Source: Odontocerum albicorne
Lineage: Eukaryota; Arthropoda; Insecta; Trichoptera; Odontoceridae
DNA length: 64,000 nt
Direction: 5' to 3'
Assembly: GCA_949825065.1 (NCBI GenBank)
Contig: OX463841.1
Coordinates: forward strand, 17,127,064 to 17,191,063
Under the pieces are notes generated by a model. The model had not been told where the DNA came from and did no database searches. It was given only the letters and a program-made list of their open reading frames with translations. Shown here piece by piece: positions 42,670-52,261 of this stretch; the first letter of the stretch is position 1, and each line of letters opens with the position of its first letter. A program made the position numbers and the translations under genes.

Positions 42670-43510
42670 TGTGGCGTTATGGCACAAGTTAGTATGTCAG
42701 TTTTAACTTAGTTTACAGGAGAAGAAATATTAACCCTTTGAACTCGAATGCAGCCATAGAGGCGGTGTCGCCGTTATGGCGCCAAAAAAATAAAGGCTTA
42801 TTTCTCAATATTTTTAATATTTGGGTTTTTCAGTTTTCAATATTATTTAACCAAGGATCAAATTAGTACAGTTAAATAATAATAAGTTACGGAATTTGAT
42901 CGAGTAATGTAGGTTAGTTCTGCAGATAACGATATTATTCCTCGCACGCACGGGGAGGCGAGATAACAACACAAAATACCACTCTCAACACATAATGAAA
43001 TCTTTTGTTGACACGTGTACTTTCCTGGTATATTATTATCATACAAGCTAACTGTGCTGAAACCTGCGAAAGTAAACTTGGACTTCACGTTGGGCTGTTA
43101 TGTAAAATACCATACAATGAGAAACTGCAAATAATCGATTTTCATGTCCATTCTATTCCTTACATACCTATTTTACCAAAACAAAATAAAAATTTAAAAA
43201 AATAAGTTATTTTTTATTTTTATAAATTTTATTATATTTCAACGTAAATGTTTTTTTTTTCCTTGTAAAATGCTTCGAGTGCGGTAGGTACATAACAAAA
43301 AGCTCTCGAGTGCAAAGGGTTCTTTGATAAGCTGTTAAAATCAGTACAAATAAGCATTTTTTAAGTTTTTCCAAACAATATATCTTTTGTTTGGATAATG
43401 ACTGATACACCAAGTTTGGCCACAACACGCTGAGAAATATTTTCTATAAATTGGGAGAATAAACACAAAATGACAAAAACCGGATATATCAACTTCTGCC
43501 ATAACGCCAC
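42670..43510. mobile_element. TIR MITE (family M), copy 1, split by a TTAA-type element
   Basis: Ends 'gtggcgttatggcacaagtt' and 'caacttctgccataacgcca' are inverted. The interior matches the intact copy at 58322-58578 ('ctttgataagctgttaaaat', 'tccaaacaatatatcttttg', 'cacaacacgctgagaaat'). It is interrupted at 'gaagaaatattaa'. Confidence 0.82.
42734..43319. mobile_element. piggyBac-like element nested in MITE family M
   Basis: Ends CCCTTTGAACTCGAATGC and GAGTGCAAAGGG are inverted. TTAA lies on the left (42730-42733); the right flank is a degenerate TTCT. The uninterrupted copy at 58.4 kb reads 'caatattagctttgataag' across the site. It is 586 bp with no recognisable transposase. Confidence 0.72.
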
Positions 43511-43890
43511 AGATTCGAAATTGAATAAAGGAAAATTAAATTTTCATAGTATAAAATATTACATAATTTAAAAATTATATCGTTTTGACGAAAATGCGAA
43601 ACGTAAAATACAAGTACGTTATGTCAAATCTTCTTTTCGGATTTAGGTTATCGCTTCACTAAATAGGGCCCGTGAAGAAATTGTCGAAATCTTTAATCGT
43701 TACAACGAAATTGCAATACAATACAATATTATCACGGTAGGTGCCTATTAGGGCAGGCAGAAATAACTGATATTCACTTCATTATTTCCTGACACACATC
43801 TTTCGATTCTGCCACGTCCGTACGCCTTTTCATGCACGCTCTTCTTTTGTCGCACCCTCAAATTAAAGAAATGCAAAAACGTTGATTATT

Positions 43891-44046
43891 TGAATGGATG
43901 AAGTAAAATAGGCACTAAGTACCAAAAAAAAAAACTAAGTATGCAGTTTGATTCTACTCGTATATACGAGTAGCATATATAACGAAACTGCATACTTTGT
44001 TTTTTTTTGGTACTTATAGTAGTGCCTATTTTACTTCAACCATTCA
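43891..44046. mobile_element. Palindromic MITE (family P), copy 1
   Basis: Arms 'tgaatggatgaagtaaaata', 'ggcactaagtaccaaaaaaa' and 'actaagtatgcagttt' are mirrored. The centre 'ctcgtatatacgag' is itself a perfect palindrome. Non-coding. Confidence 0.88.
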
Positions 44047-45157
44047 TTTGATAACGGGAAAGAGAGAAATGAGGAGCTATTGGACATATTGGCTTGTGAG
44101 TGAATAACTGATATTAATGTAGATGGAGTGTGATGCAGAGTTGTTGGAAATGATTTTGATGCAGTGTGAATTTGTGTATGTGATATCTTGGAATTAAAGT
44201 TTGGGTAATGATGTAAATGTTATGCGAAGGTTTCAGCTGACTGTTTTACTATTTAGGAAAAATACAGGGTATACAAATAATGTATACAAATATTGCATAC
44301 AAATAATGTGTACAAATAATGTATACACTTTTTTATTTTACATATAAGGTAAAAAAAAATAATAGTGCATTAATGTGCAACTAAGATTAAAAAAAAAACA
44401 GATGTAATTTATTTAACTATCGTAAAGGTTTTGGTATTTGGGCGCATTATCTATTAATGGTAGCTTTACTACTGTTGCTGGTTTTGTGCCATACACTTTA
44501 TTTTTTATTAGTCCCCATATTCTGGGAAGCGCTGGAGTTATTTAATACTAAATCTACGTCCAATCTATATGTTAGGCCAATTTTCATCTACCATAGATAG
44601 ACCCTCACATCACAATGATATTGTCGTCTCTACCCACCCCGAGAGGAAAATGACATGATGGTATGCATTATTATTATCATTAGAGACGACAAAGTGCCAG
44701 ACTTTCCTATTTAGACAATTTTCTCTCGTTTCTTCAACATACATTCACCTTTTAATACAACTCTTAAGGTAACTTTTTTCAAAATTTTATTCACTAGATC
44801 CATCCCAATTTTATTGATTTTCCTCTACGACACCTTCCGACGACACCTTACGAAACCTTCGACACCTACGATGCCTTTGCATTGGAAGGCGTCTTACGAA
44901 CTAGGCTACGAAGCTCGTCGGTGATGGTGATGACGATAAGTTCTAGTCAGACCCACTTCTTCTCTTAATGCTGGTGTTAAAAGAGCCAGGTCTAAGGCTG
45001 AGCCTATGTCTTTTCATTAGAGCTATATACTTCTTATAATTTGAAGAACCACGTCGTGGTGGAATCTACGGGCGCCTATCTTTCAATGTATAGTAACATA
45101 TATTAAGTAATGTAAACTAAAACATCTGAATTACTCTAATCTATTCATATAACTATA
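44047..45157. other. Mixed AT-rich DNA
   Basis: Contains a short '(tgtatacaaata)' repeat at about 44270-44330, a scrap of LINE tail T near 44640 ('ctctacccaccccgagagga'), and a GC-richer segment (44830-45070) with no recognised product. Confidence 0.45.
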
Positions 45158-45165
45158 CTCTAGAT

Positions 45166-45362
45166 CAGTGTTTCCCAACGTTTTTTATGCTATGCCCCAC
45201 CTAAGCCTTTCTAAAATTCTTATTCCCCCCCTCCTTCGTAACGGTGACGCGACAAAGCGATCAAAATACGACTAAACTCTGAACGAGTCAATTTTCGAAT
45301 TGTCCCCTTTAAAAATCAAACTGCCCCCCTGTGGGGCGTGGGCCCCACGTTGGGAAACACTG
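45166..45362. mobile_element. hAT-type MITE with perfect TIRs and 8-bp duplication
   Basis: Ends CAGTGTTTCCCAACGTT and its exact-type complement. The duplication ctctagat is at 45158-45165 and 45363-45370. The interior has 'atgccccacc' and 'ctgcccccctgtggggcgtg'. It is 197 bp. Intact TIRs and duplication suggest a relatively recent insertion. Confidence 0.93.
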
Positions 45363-45500
45363 CTCTAGATAAAGTCTTATACATGCTACAGGGACCACCC
45401 ACTCCAAAATAATAAATATAATTAAATCCAAAAGTATTTTTTATGAAGGGTTAAGTAAAAATATTTAAAAAATCACACTTTGCATTAACTCATTTATATA

Positions 45501-45742
45501 TTTCTCTATGGTCAATGCTAATCTCAAAATAGACCCCACATTTTTCTATGGTCAATGCTAATCTCAAAATAGACCCCACATTGTTTCTATTGTCAATGCT
45601 AATCTCAAAATAGACCCCACATTTTTCTATGGTCAATGCTAATCACAAAATAGACCCCACATTTTTCTATGGTCAATGCTAATCTCAAAATAGACCCCAC
45701 ATTTTTCTATAGTCAATGCTAATCTCAAAATAGACTTCACAT
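45501..45742. repeat. About 41-bp tandem repeat, 6 copies
   Basis: Unit 'ttctatggtcaatgctaatc' plus 'tcaaaatagaccccacattt'. Confidence 0.92.
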
Positions 45743-45836
45743 TTTTTATGGAGTTCACTTATAAAATTGAGAAGATCTTGATATCTCCTAGTTTGGATAT
45801 ACCATATTTGTTCAGTGTCCCGTTTAGTTTGTCATT

Positions 45837-45988
45837 TGAATGGTTGAAGTAAAATAGGCCCTAAGTACAAAAAAAACAAGAAACTAAGTATGCAGTTTCA
45901 TTCTATATAGCATACATAACGAAACTGCATACTTAGTTTTTTTTGTTTTTTTTTTGGTACTTAGTGCCTATTTTACTTTCATTCATTC
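45837..45988. mobile_element. Palindromic MITE (family P), copy 2
   Basis: Same arms as 43891-44046 ('aagtaaaataggccctaagt', 'aactaagtatgcagtttcat'). The centre differs: 'tctatatagcatacataacg'. A third, half-length fragment ('ttttggtacttagtgcctat') follows at 45989-46075. Confidence 0.88.
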
Positions 45989-46144
45989 TACAACAAGTTT
46001 TGGTACTTAGTGCCTATTTTACTTTCGTTTCATTCATTCATTACTTTCATTAATTCAACCATTCATTTTTCAACTCCCTGTTTAATGTCTTGTTTCGTCT
46101 TTTCGTTAGCTCACTTCATGGTGCTATATCCATAGTATAGTTCA

Positions 46145-46856
46145 GGGGTGGGCATACATGAGGTCAACAAGAGCCACATTTTGGATTTTCATATATATAA
46201 AGAGCCACACCATAGTCACGTTCTCACGTTGTATTAAATACACTAATTCTAATTTGTTACATATTCTACACAAATCTTAATTGCTATATAAAGTGTAAAA
46301 AATACACATATAAGAAAATATAAAAATGAGAAAGAAAACACAAAATAATTCGTTCAAAATTTATTTAATAAAAATATAATAATATATAATAAAAAGTGTA
46401 TTTATCACTTTTAGCTAAATCTCTCAAATTTGGTGTAAAATTTGTAACAGCCGTTCGCAGCAATTCTGTCAAATGCTCGTTTATTAGCTGCGCACGATGT
46501 TTTGATTTTACAAACTTCATAGAGGTGTATAAGTATTCACAACTATATGTTGTACCGAAAATGGAAAATAATCGACAAGCAGCTAAATCGGCAACAAATA
46601 CATAAAGAGACAGGAGATGCGCGCGTACCCTACACATTGAAATCACAGCGCACACGTATACACCAATACTTTGTCTTTGACAGTTGCAATCATACATGCT
46701 CATCTTGTCACTTACAACATTTAGAAATAAAAATCGCGGAAATACAAGTATAATGGGGAAAGAAAGTATCTATATTTTTATAAGAGACATTGGGAACCGC
46801 ATTTAACCCAACGAAGAGCCGCATGCGGCTCTCGGAGCCGCATTTACCCACGTCTG
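46145..46856 (-). mobile_element. hAT element, deleted, with transposase C-terminal remnant
   Basis: Left end CAGGGGTGGGCATACATG; right end 'tttacccacgtctg'. The 8-bp duplication gtatagtt is exact at 46137-46144 and 46857-46864. The minus strand (46365-46703) encodes 'SIFGTTYSCEYLYTSMKFV', 'KSKHRAQLINEHLTELLRTA' and 'FTPNLRDLAK'. This is the hAT C-terminal dimerisation region (F...Y.CE..FS.M...KS..R..L.DE.L...L). DNA-binding and catalytic parts are deleted. 'gagccgcatgcggctctcgg' near the right end is a strong palindrome. Confidence 0.9.
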
Positions 46857-46864
46857 GTATAGTT

Positions 46865-47356
46865 TGATTATAATAATAAAATAAGGAAAATTATGTGTTT
46901 TCATGCTAGTTTGATAACTGTTCATACCTTGTCTTTGTACTGTTACATCATCAATAATAATAGTAATAAAATGACAATTTATACAGCGCCATTCAAAGAT
47001 TAAACTCTCCTCAAGGGCACTGTAAATTATTGACAGATTAAAAATATTTAAAAAATAAATATATATTACACAAGATAGAAAGGAATTAACTGCGGCTATT
47101 AAATTAAATACTTTCTCGAATCTGCATATGTTCAGAAAAACATATTTAATTAAAAAAAAACGTACAAAACTTACCAACAAACTGCAAAAAAACATTTTAA
47201 ATCTTTCGATTGTCTATTTGACTTTAAGTGTAGTGTAGAGTATGTGTTTAGCGTTCATATAACATCATAAATTTTGATAAGACCACCCAAAAAGGGTGGT
47301 CTTTATTTGCTTTCTAAAACTGCATACATCATCCATATCTCTAACACTAGAGGATA
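46865..47356. other. AT-rich DNA, nothing recognised
   Basis: Minus ORF 46803-47195 begins in the hAT end ('AAPRAACGSSLG' is TIR translation) and is otherwise AT-driven. Confidence 0.45.
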
Positions 47357-47359
47357 TAA

Positions 47360-48105
47360 AGGCGCAATTCCACTGAGCCAACATGTAACATGCGGCATTG
47401 ATGCATGCTACACAAAGTCTTTCAATCGAAGGAACACGAAGCGACAAGAAACAAGTATCTTTGTAGCATGCTACATGTTGATTGTTGTTGCCGGGACGCA
47501 TGCGTCACCTTTCGACATGTTTCAGCGTGTCGAATATGTCGCCGTTATCCGAAAGTCAGCGGATCGTTACGGCTTGTAGCGTGCGACATGGAGTCGAATA
47601 TTGATAAAACTACCTTGTTTATTGAAGATTATCATAATTCACCGGAGTTATGGAAAAATAAAATTATAGATTATAAAGACAACAGGATAAAAAATAATAA
47701 ACTGAGGCAGTTAACGAGTAAATACGATTGCACTGTAATCGATGTAAAAAAAAATTAAGAATTTGCGTTCAGCTTTTCATAATTCTGAGCTTCTTGACAA
47801 CAAATATATAATTCTCTTCTCCAACACCGTGGCTTTCTTTTTTTTCAACGATTCAAAACTATTACCAAACTATTACCAATCGTTTGTAAATACATAATGT
47901 ACCAAACAGACGTTGCCTCAATGGAATTGTTTAAGACGCATGCTACACGTATTGACAACAAAGCGCATGCGATTCAGGGAGTCAAACTCCGCATGCGACA
48001 TTGTTAAAATTTGTGGCACATAGTCGCACACCTAGGAACAGGCAACACTAGGAAACATGTCGCATGCCTCATGTCGTTCAGTGTTGCTTCAGTCTAATTG
48101 CGCCT
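47360..48105 (+). mobile_element. PIF/Harbinger-type element, deleted
   Basis: Inverted ends AGGCGCAATTCCACTGA and 'tcagtctaattgcgcct'. The 3-bp duplication TAA at 47357-47359 and 48106-48108 is diagnostic for PIF/Harbinger. It carries the start of a MADF-like protein (47588-47758), the second gene of such elements; no DDE transposase remains. The self-complementary GCATGC occurs seven times, clustered in both subterminal regions, including the 12-bp palindrome gacgcatgcgtc. Confidence 0.87.
47588..47758 (+). pseudogene. MADF-domain DNA-binding protein, N-terminal remnant
   Basis: ATG in good context (gcgacATGG) opens 56 codons: 'MESNIDKTTLFIEDYHNSPE', 'LWKNKIIDYKDNRIKNNKLR' and 'QLTSKYDCTVIDVKKN'. 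The N-terminal helix, followed by LW....YK...K....W-type spacing, is the MADF domain start (proteins used by PIF/Harbinger for DNA binding and nuclear import). The conserved tryptophan after the second helix is lost and the domain ends early at an A-rich tract, so it is truncated. Confidence 0.6.
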
Positions 48106-48108
48106 TAA

Positions 48109-48325
48109 GAACGACATAGGAAAAGCAAGGGCAAAACTTCTATCATTATACCCCGCCCTATTGGATATATTTGGGACAGCCAATTTATTAGATGAAAAAT
48201 AGGTCTACCTTAAAGATCTACTTCTCTCCGAAGGAATACCTCTCAGTCACAGATTCGAAAGAAAATATGGAGACATCACATTAAGGAACTTAAATACAAA
48301 GATACAAAGTCAAAATAGAGTTTTC
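48109..48325 (+). pseudogene. Unrecognised coding-like remnant
   Basis: One plus frame reads about 70 codons with a single stop: 'KARAKLLSLYPALLDIFGTA', 'NLLDEK', stop, 'VYLKDLLLSEGIPLSHRFER' and 'KYGDITLRNLNTKIQSQN'. The balanced composition and continued sense after the stop look like decayed coding sequence. I cannot name a family. Confidence 0.3.
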
Positions 48326-48624
48326 CTTTGGTAATTTTGTAAATTCACAATTTACACCTATACAGAGTTTGACTGGCGTTCACTCAAAGGAAATCCTATT
48401 GACCACTTTTTTATCGCACCATTGTGTTATGTCATATATTAGTCAGCAGAATGTTTTATAGCTGTTAATAAATTATCTTAAAATATGAACCAGTAATAAG
48501 CAAGGAAAAATAATGGAAATATCACAGTCATCGGGGTGATAAGATTTATTGTTTCGATTGTGAAAAATCAATGATCCTCGATGATTGGTTTACGTTTTTA
48601 CGAAATGTATTTAGAGATAATATA

Positions 48625-49263
48625 TTAGATGTTAACATAAGCTATGTCCGTTTTTTTTTTTCAAATTTAAAAATGAGCACCAAAAGTACAACAAAATGGT
48701 AAAGATTACATGTCATTCGAAAAAAAATTTTACTCTACAAGATTTTCTGTTTACTTTTACGTTACATATATTATTTTATTTAATTACAAGCCTTCAAAAT
48801 GGAATGTCAAGTAGACGAAATTGAGCATTTTCGACACCTCCTTCTGTTCGCGTTCAATTGAGGGAATAAAGTTTCCAAAGCTGCTCGCGATATTTGCAAA
48901 GTGTACGTTGAAGATGCTATGAATGAAAGGACAGCTCGTCGATGGTTTTTGCGTTTCAAAGACGGTAATTTCGACCTGAAAGACATGGAGCGTTCCGGAC
49001 GACCAGTGGACTTCGATGAGGACCGCTTAAACCATATTATTCATGAAAATTCCCTTCAAACCATCGTAGAATTGGTTGAGCAGATGAATTGTAGTCACAT
49101 GACTGTATACCACCATCTTAAATCAATGGGAAAAGTCCAGAAGTTCGGCACTTGAGTTCCACATATTTTGAGTGAAAATAAGTAAAATCAATTGTCGAAC
49201 GTTACTTTTGGTACTCATTTTTGAATTTGAAAAAAAACGGACACAACTTATGTTAACACCTAA
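48625..49263 (+). mobile_element. Mariner element with internal deletion
   Basis: Ends TTAGATGTTAACATAAG and its complement ('cttatgttaacacctaa'), with TA at 48623-48624 and 49264-49265. Coding starts at ATG 48799. The N-terminal helix-turn-helix region is complete in pieces: 'MECQVDEIEHFRHLLLFAFN', stop, 'AARDICKVYVEDAMNERTAR', 'RWFLRFKDGNFDLKDMERSG', 'RPVDFDEDRLNHIIHENSLQ' and 'MTVYHHLKSMGKVQKFGT'. Everything from the linker on, including all DDE/D residues, is deleted up to the 3' end. It is a non-autonomous derivative that may still be mobilised in trans. Confidence 0.9.
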
Positions 49264-49419
49264 TAAAATACAGATTTCGTCCACTTAAGTAGCATAGTAT
49301 TAGTTTGTATTACTAACTTGAAGAAAAAAATATAAACGATAAAAATATGTAATAACATAACAATAATAAAATATGTTTATATTCAAAATTTTAAAACAAA
49401 AACGTAGATATTCGTAAAA

Positions 49420-49530
49420 GTTGTATGGACGTTGATGAGTTTAAGGAAGTGTTTTGTGATAGAAAAGGTTTGCGCTCCATTCTCTCTGCCTACTCCGATA
49501 GAAAAATAGCGTGATGTTATGTATGTAACA
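49420..49530 (+). mobile_element. LINE tail family T, 3' terminus
   Basis: 'cattctctctgcctactccg' and 'atagcgtgatgttatgtatg' are the best-preserved version of the family end. Confidence 0.65.
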
Positions 49531-50149
49531 TACGTAAATTTGTTTTTTTTTGAGACATTAACATTTCGAAATTACTGTTGAAATTACTTTTTAGAAATTC
49601 AGAACATAATAGAAATGCGGATCACAGCGCTTAACTGATAAGACAGTGATTACTTACCATAAGGGATGCGAAAAATGAAAGGGCTGCGGAACAGTTAAGA
49701 GGGTAACATAGAAGTGAAAATATATAAATATTTTTTATTCGTTTATATTTGCTTAGTTAGATACATAAATCATATAATTTATTTAGGATATCTTATATGA
49801 ACATTAATATAAAAGTATTTTGTTCGATCAAGCGAGTTCAGTTTATGTGCAAATATATGGTAGGCCGTAAAAAGAGTTCCGCGTATACATGACAAAGTTA
49901 GCAACTAATTGGTGAAGCATATGCTGTAAACTGAACCTTACAAACTGCAGTAAATTATCACTTGAATATCACAATGTAGCGCCAATTATGATGCAGAGTT
50001 ATACAGTTTGTTACAGCTGCTGTTTTAGACTCACTTGCAAAATTTGACTTTAATTTTCGATTTATATCAAAATACTAACCAAGTTTGTGTCAGTGGTCAA
50101 ATGGTCAGCATGTTAAATAAACAAGGTGGCGTCATTTTTATATTTGGAT
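49531..50149. other. AT-rich DNA, nothing recognised
   Basis: No supported feature. Confidence 0.5.
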
Positions 50150-50343
50150 TTTTTTTAACCTGGCGAGTATATTGCCATGTGGAAATCTCTTCCAACCACT
50201 CAGAAAGATGTTTAAGTGGGCCCTTAGTGAAAACCAGACTGGAATTCCATTAAAAAAAATCTGGATTCCAGCGGGGATCGAACCCGCCCCCTCCGGATTG
50301 GCAGACAAGCGTCTTACCACCAGGTCACGGAGGTCGTCGTCGT
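50150..50343 (-). mobile_element. tRNA-derived SINE (family A), well preserved
   Basis: Minus strand: 'acctccgtgacctggtggta' (box A), 'gcgggttcgatccccgctgg' (box B), then 'aatccagattttttttaatg', 'cagtctggttttcactaagg', 'gtggttggaagagatttcc' and 'actcgccaggttaaa'. The box B is a perfect match to the tRNA consensus GGTTCGATCC, so this is the best reference copy in the window. Overlapping ORFs on both strands are spurious. Confidence 0.9.
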
Positions 50344-50567
50344 TTTGTTATATTTGTTACAAGGTACACCGTACCGTTTACTTATAAATAAATAAATAAA
50401 ATATTTTATTCAATCGATATTTTTGTAAGTAATTCAATATATAATATAGTAAATAAAATTGGTGTATTTAAAATAAAAAATAAGTGTTTTCTGTTTCGCA
50501 TTCAAACATTATAAATAATATTAAAAAAATAACTAGAAGTTTAACACGAATTCGAATTTGTAAACTC

Positions 50568-50681
50568 GATCTCCATGGCTAATTGGTAAAATAACAATCT
50601 TTCGACCAGGGGATAACGAATACGTTTTCCGTTGAAACCAAATTAACTTTGAAAAAAGGTTCCAGTTTGGTTTACACTTAA
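50568..50681 (+). mobile_element. SINE family A, 5' part of a split copy
   Basis: 'cgatctccatggctaattgg' (box A side), 'ataacgaatacgttttccgt' (degenerate box B), 'aaaggttccagtttggttta', ending in the TTAA at 50678-50681 that is conserved in the intact copy at 7.2 kb ('ttgcttaagcc'). Confidence 0.75.
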
Positions 50682-51596
50682 GGGGGTATTCTCATTTGAA
50701 ATTTCCAAAAAATCTTTAATTTATTTTCATTTTATTTTTTTGTAATCCTGTTTGTATAATTTCCAGTAAAAAATGTTCCAAAATCTTGAAAATTCGAAAA
50801 GTTATGAGGGTTTATATTCGAGCGCGCGCCGGTCGAAAAATGACCTGAGGTTCGTAGCTGTCGGGTCGTCTATTGTTATGGCAGTGGCCTTATTTTCCAA
50901 TAATTCTCGTCCAATAGGATTTCTTGGAATGATGAATTGATATTTAGTTTGTCGTGTAAAAGTGTAAAAAGGGGATTTTTAAACAAGTTTATATGGCCCT
51001 GGAATTGCTGATTAACAGTAAGTTGAAAATATTTACTTTAATTCGTGTAAAAATCGCGTTTGAAACTTTAAACGCGTTTCCTGAAAAATCACTTTTTTTA
51101 AACTATTCCAAAACTAATTAACCGATTTTAATGAATAAGTATTTATTCTCTTTGTCATACCTCTCTCTATAGCCGGTACTAGAATTATTTCAAACGATTC
51201 ATTTTTTCGATTTTTTTCACTCCTCTAAAGACAAAAAAAAAACAGTTTTTTAATTTCAACAAGCCGCCATTTTTTTCTAATTACTATTTTTTAATTATTC
51301 TAGTACCGGCTATATGTAAGCCACATTCTTTCTGAGTAAAACAATTTTTTTTAAATTTTTCAGACGAGTACAACAGCCACAATTACGTGCATAATGGACC
51401 TCCTCCATGTACGGGCGGCCTTACTTTCGACTAAATAACAAAAAAATAAATTATTATGAAATTTAATGAAAATGTTCTTAAAAGATAAATGAATATCACT
51501 AAAAAAAACAACAACTTAAAAAAAATTATTCGTTCGCCATAAAAAAACATCTTAAAAATCGTCGATTTTTCGGCCCATGAAATGAGAATACCCCCC
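50682..51596 (+). mobile_element. TTAA-flanked TIR element carrying a possible mini-gene
   Basis: TTAA at 50678-50681 and 51597-51600 flanks inverted ends GGGGGTATTCTCATTT. It is inserted in a SINE whose two halves are recognisable on both sides. The interior (915 bp) contains a CpG-rich patch with 'gagcgcgcgccgg', two CCAAT boxes (50897, 50911), an ATG ORF followed by a consensus donor, a 346-bp intron-like segment, a strong acceptor, a short second exon and a poly(A) signal (see the CDS entry). TTAA suggests piggyBac-like integration, though these termini start with G rather than C. Confidence 0.78.
50993..51434 (+). CDS. Putative two-exon microprotein inside the TTAA element
   Basis: Exon 1: 50993-51017 (ATG..., 8 codons plus 1 base, 'MALELLIN'), donor GTAAGT at 51018. 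Exon 2: 51364-51434 after a polypyrimidine tract and CAG at 51361-51363. Splicing keeps the frame and gives 31 residues ending 'NGPPPCTGGLTFD' before TAA. AATAAA follows at 51445-51450, and CCAAT boxes lie 80-95 bp upstream of the ATG. Exon 2 is about half G+C within very AT-rich DNA. The putative intron holds a 22-bp inverted repeat (51168-51189 and about 51291-51312, containing 'ctagtaccggctata'). The product is unknown. It may be a captured terminal piece of a host gene, a remnant of the element's own gene, or chance. Confidence 0.35.
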
Positions 51597-51715
51597 TTAA
51601 GGCCTCTTAAACTTCTTTCTCTTTGGTTGGATGAGATTGCTAAGTTGTAATACATCCGACACGTTGCATTTTATACGACGAAAGTGTAATACAATATAAT
51701 ATTTTTTTAAATAAA
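51597..51715 (+). mobile_element. SINE family A, 3' part of the split copy
   Basis: 'ggcctcttaaacttctttct', 'ctttggttggatgagattgc', 'gttgtaatacatccgac' and 'acgacgaaagtgtaatacaa' match the 3' body and tail of the 7.2 kb copy in order. Confidence 0.75.
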
Positions 51716-52261
51716 TTTTAAAAGTTTTTTTTTATCTAATAAATGTACTTGCAATAAAATATAAAAAAACTTGAAAAAAAAACCTTATTTGAATATACAA
51801 TATTTATTTAAATAAATAAATTGTCCGTTTTTGTTTGTCTTTGTGTGACTATTTTACTTATTTCATTGTTAAAAAAATAAATCGTGTAAAATGCAAAAAA
51901 AAAACAATACATTGTTAATTCATTAAAAATAGATTAAACGTTAACAATTTCCCGGTAAGCGGACTGTGACACGTCCTCAGATTTCCTCGACGATAATTTA
52001 AATAAATCTGATACGACCCGGCAAATTGCATTTAATCAGCAACAAAGAGTTTTATAAATTGCATTTCGCAAGTGACAACAGCACACAATGCACGCTGTAT
52101 GAGGTAGTTAGCCCTAATTGCATTATTAAATGCAGTATGCATTTAAATTGTAAATACTTTTCTTAACGTGACATAAATATTTACATTATTTAAATATTTA
52201 AGATAATTCTTGTTTACAATTTGAAACGTGAACATAAAAAATGTGATAAATATAAAACTAA
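51716..52261. other. AT-rich DNA, nothing recognised
   Basis: No supported feature. Confidence 0.5.

Noticed and set aside
50268..50343. Functional tRNA gene
   Set aside because: A and B boxes are good, but the sequence continues into a repeated SINE body and the acceptor stem does not pair.
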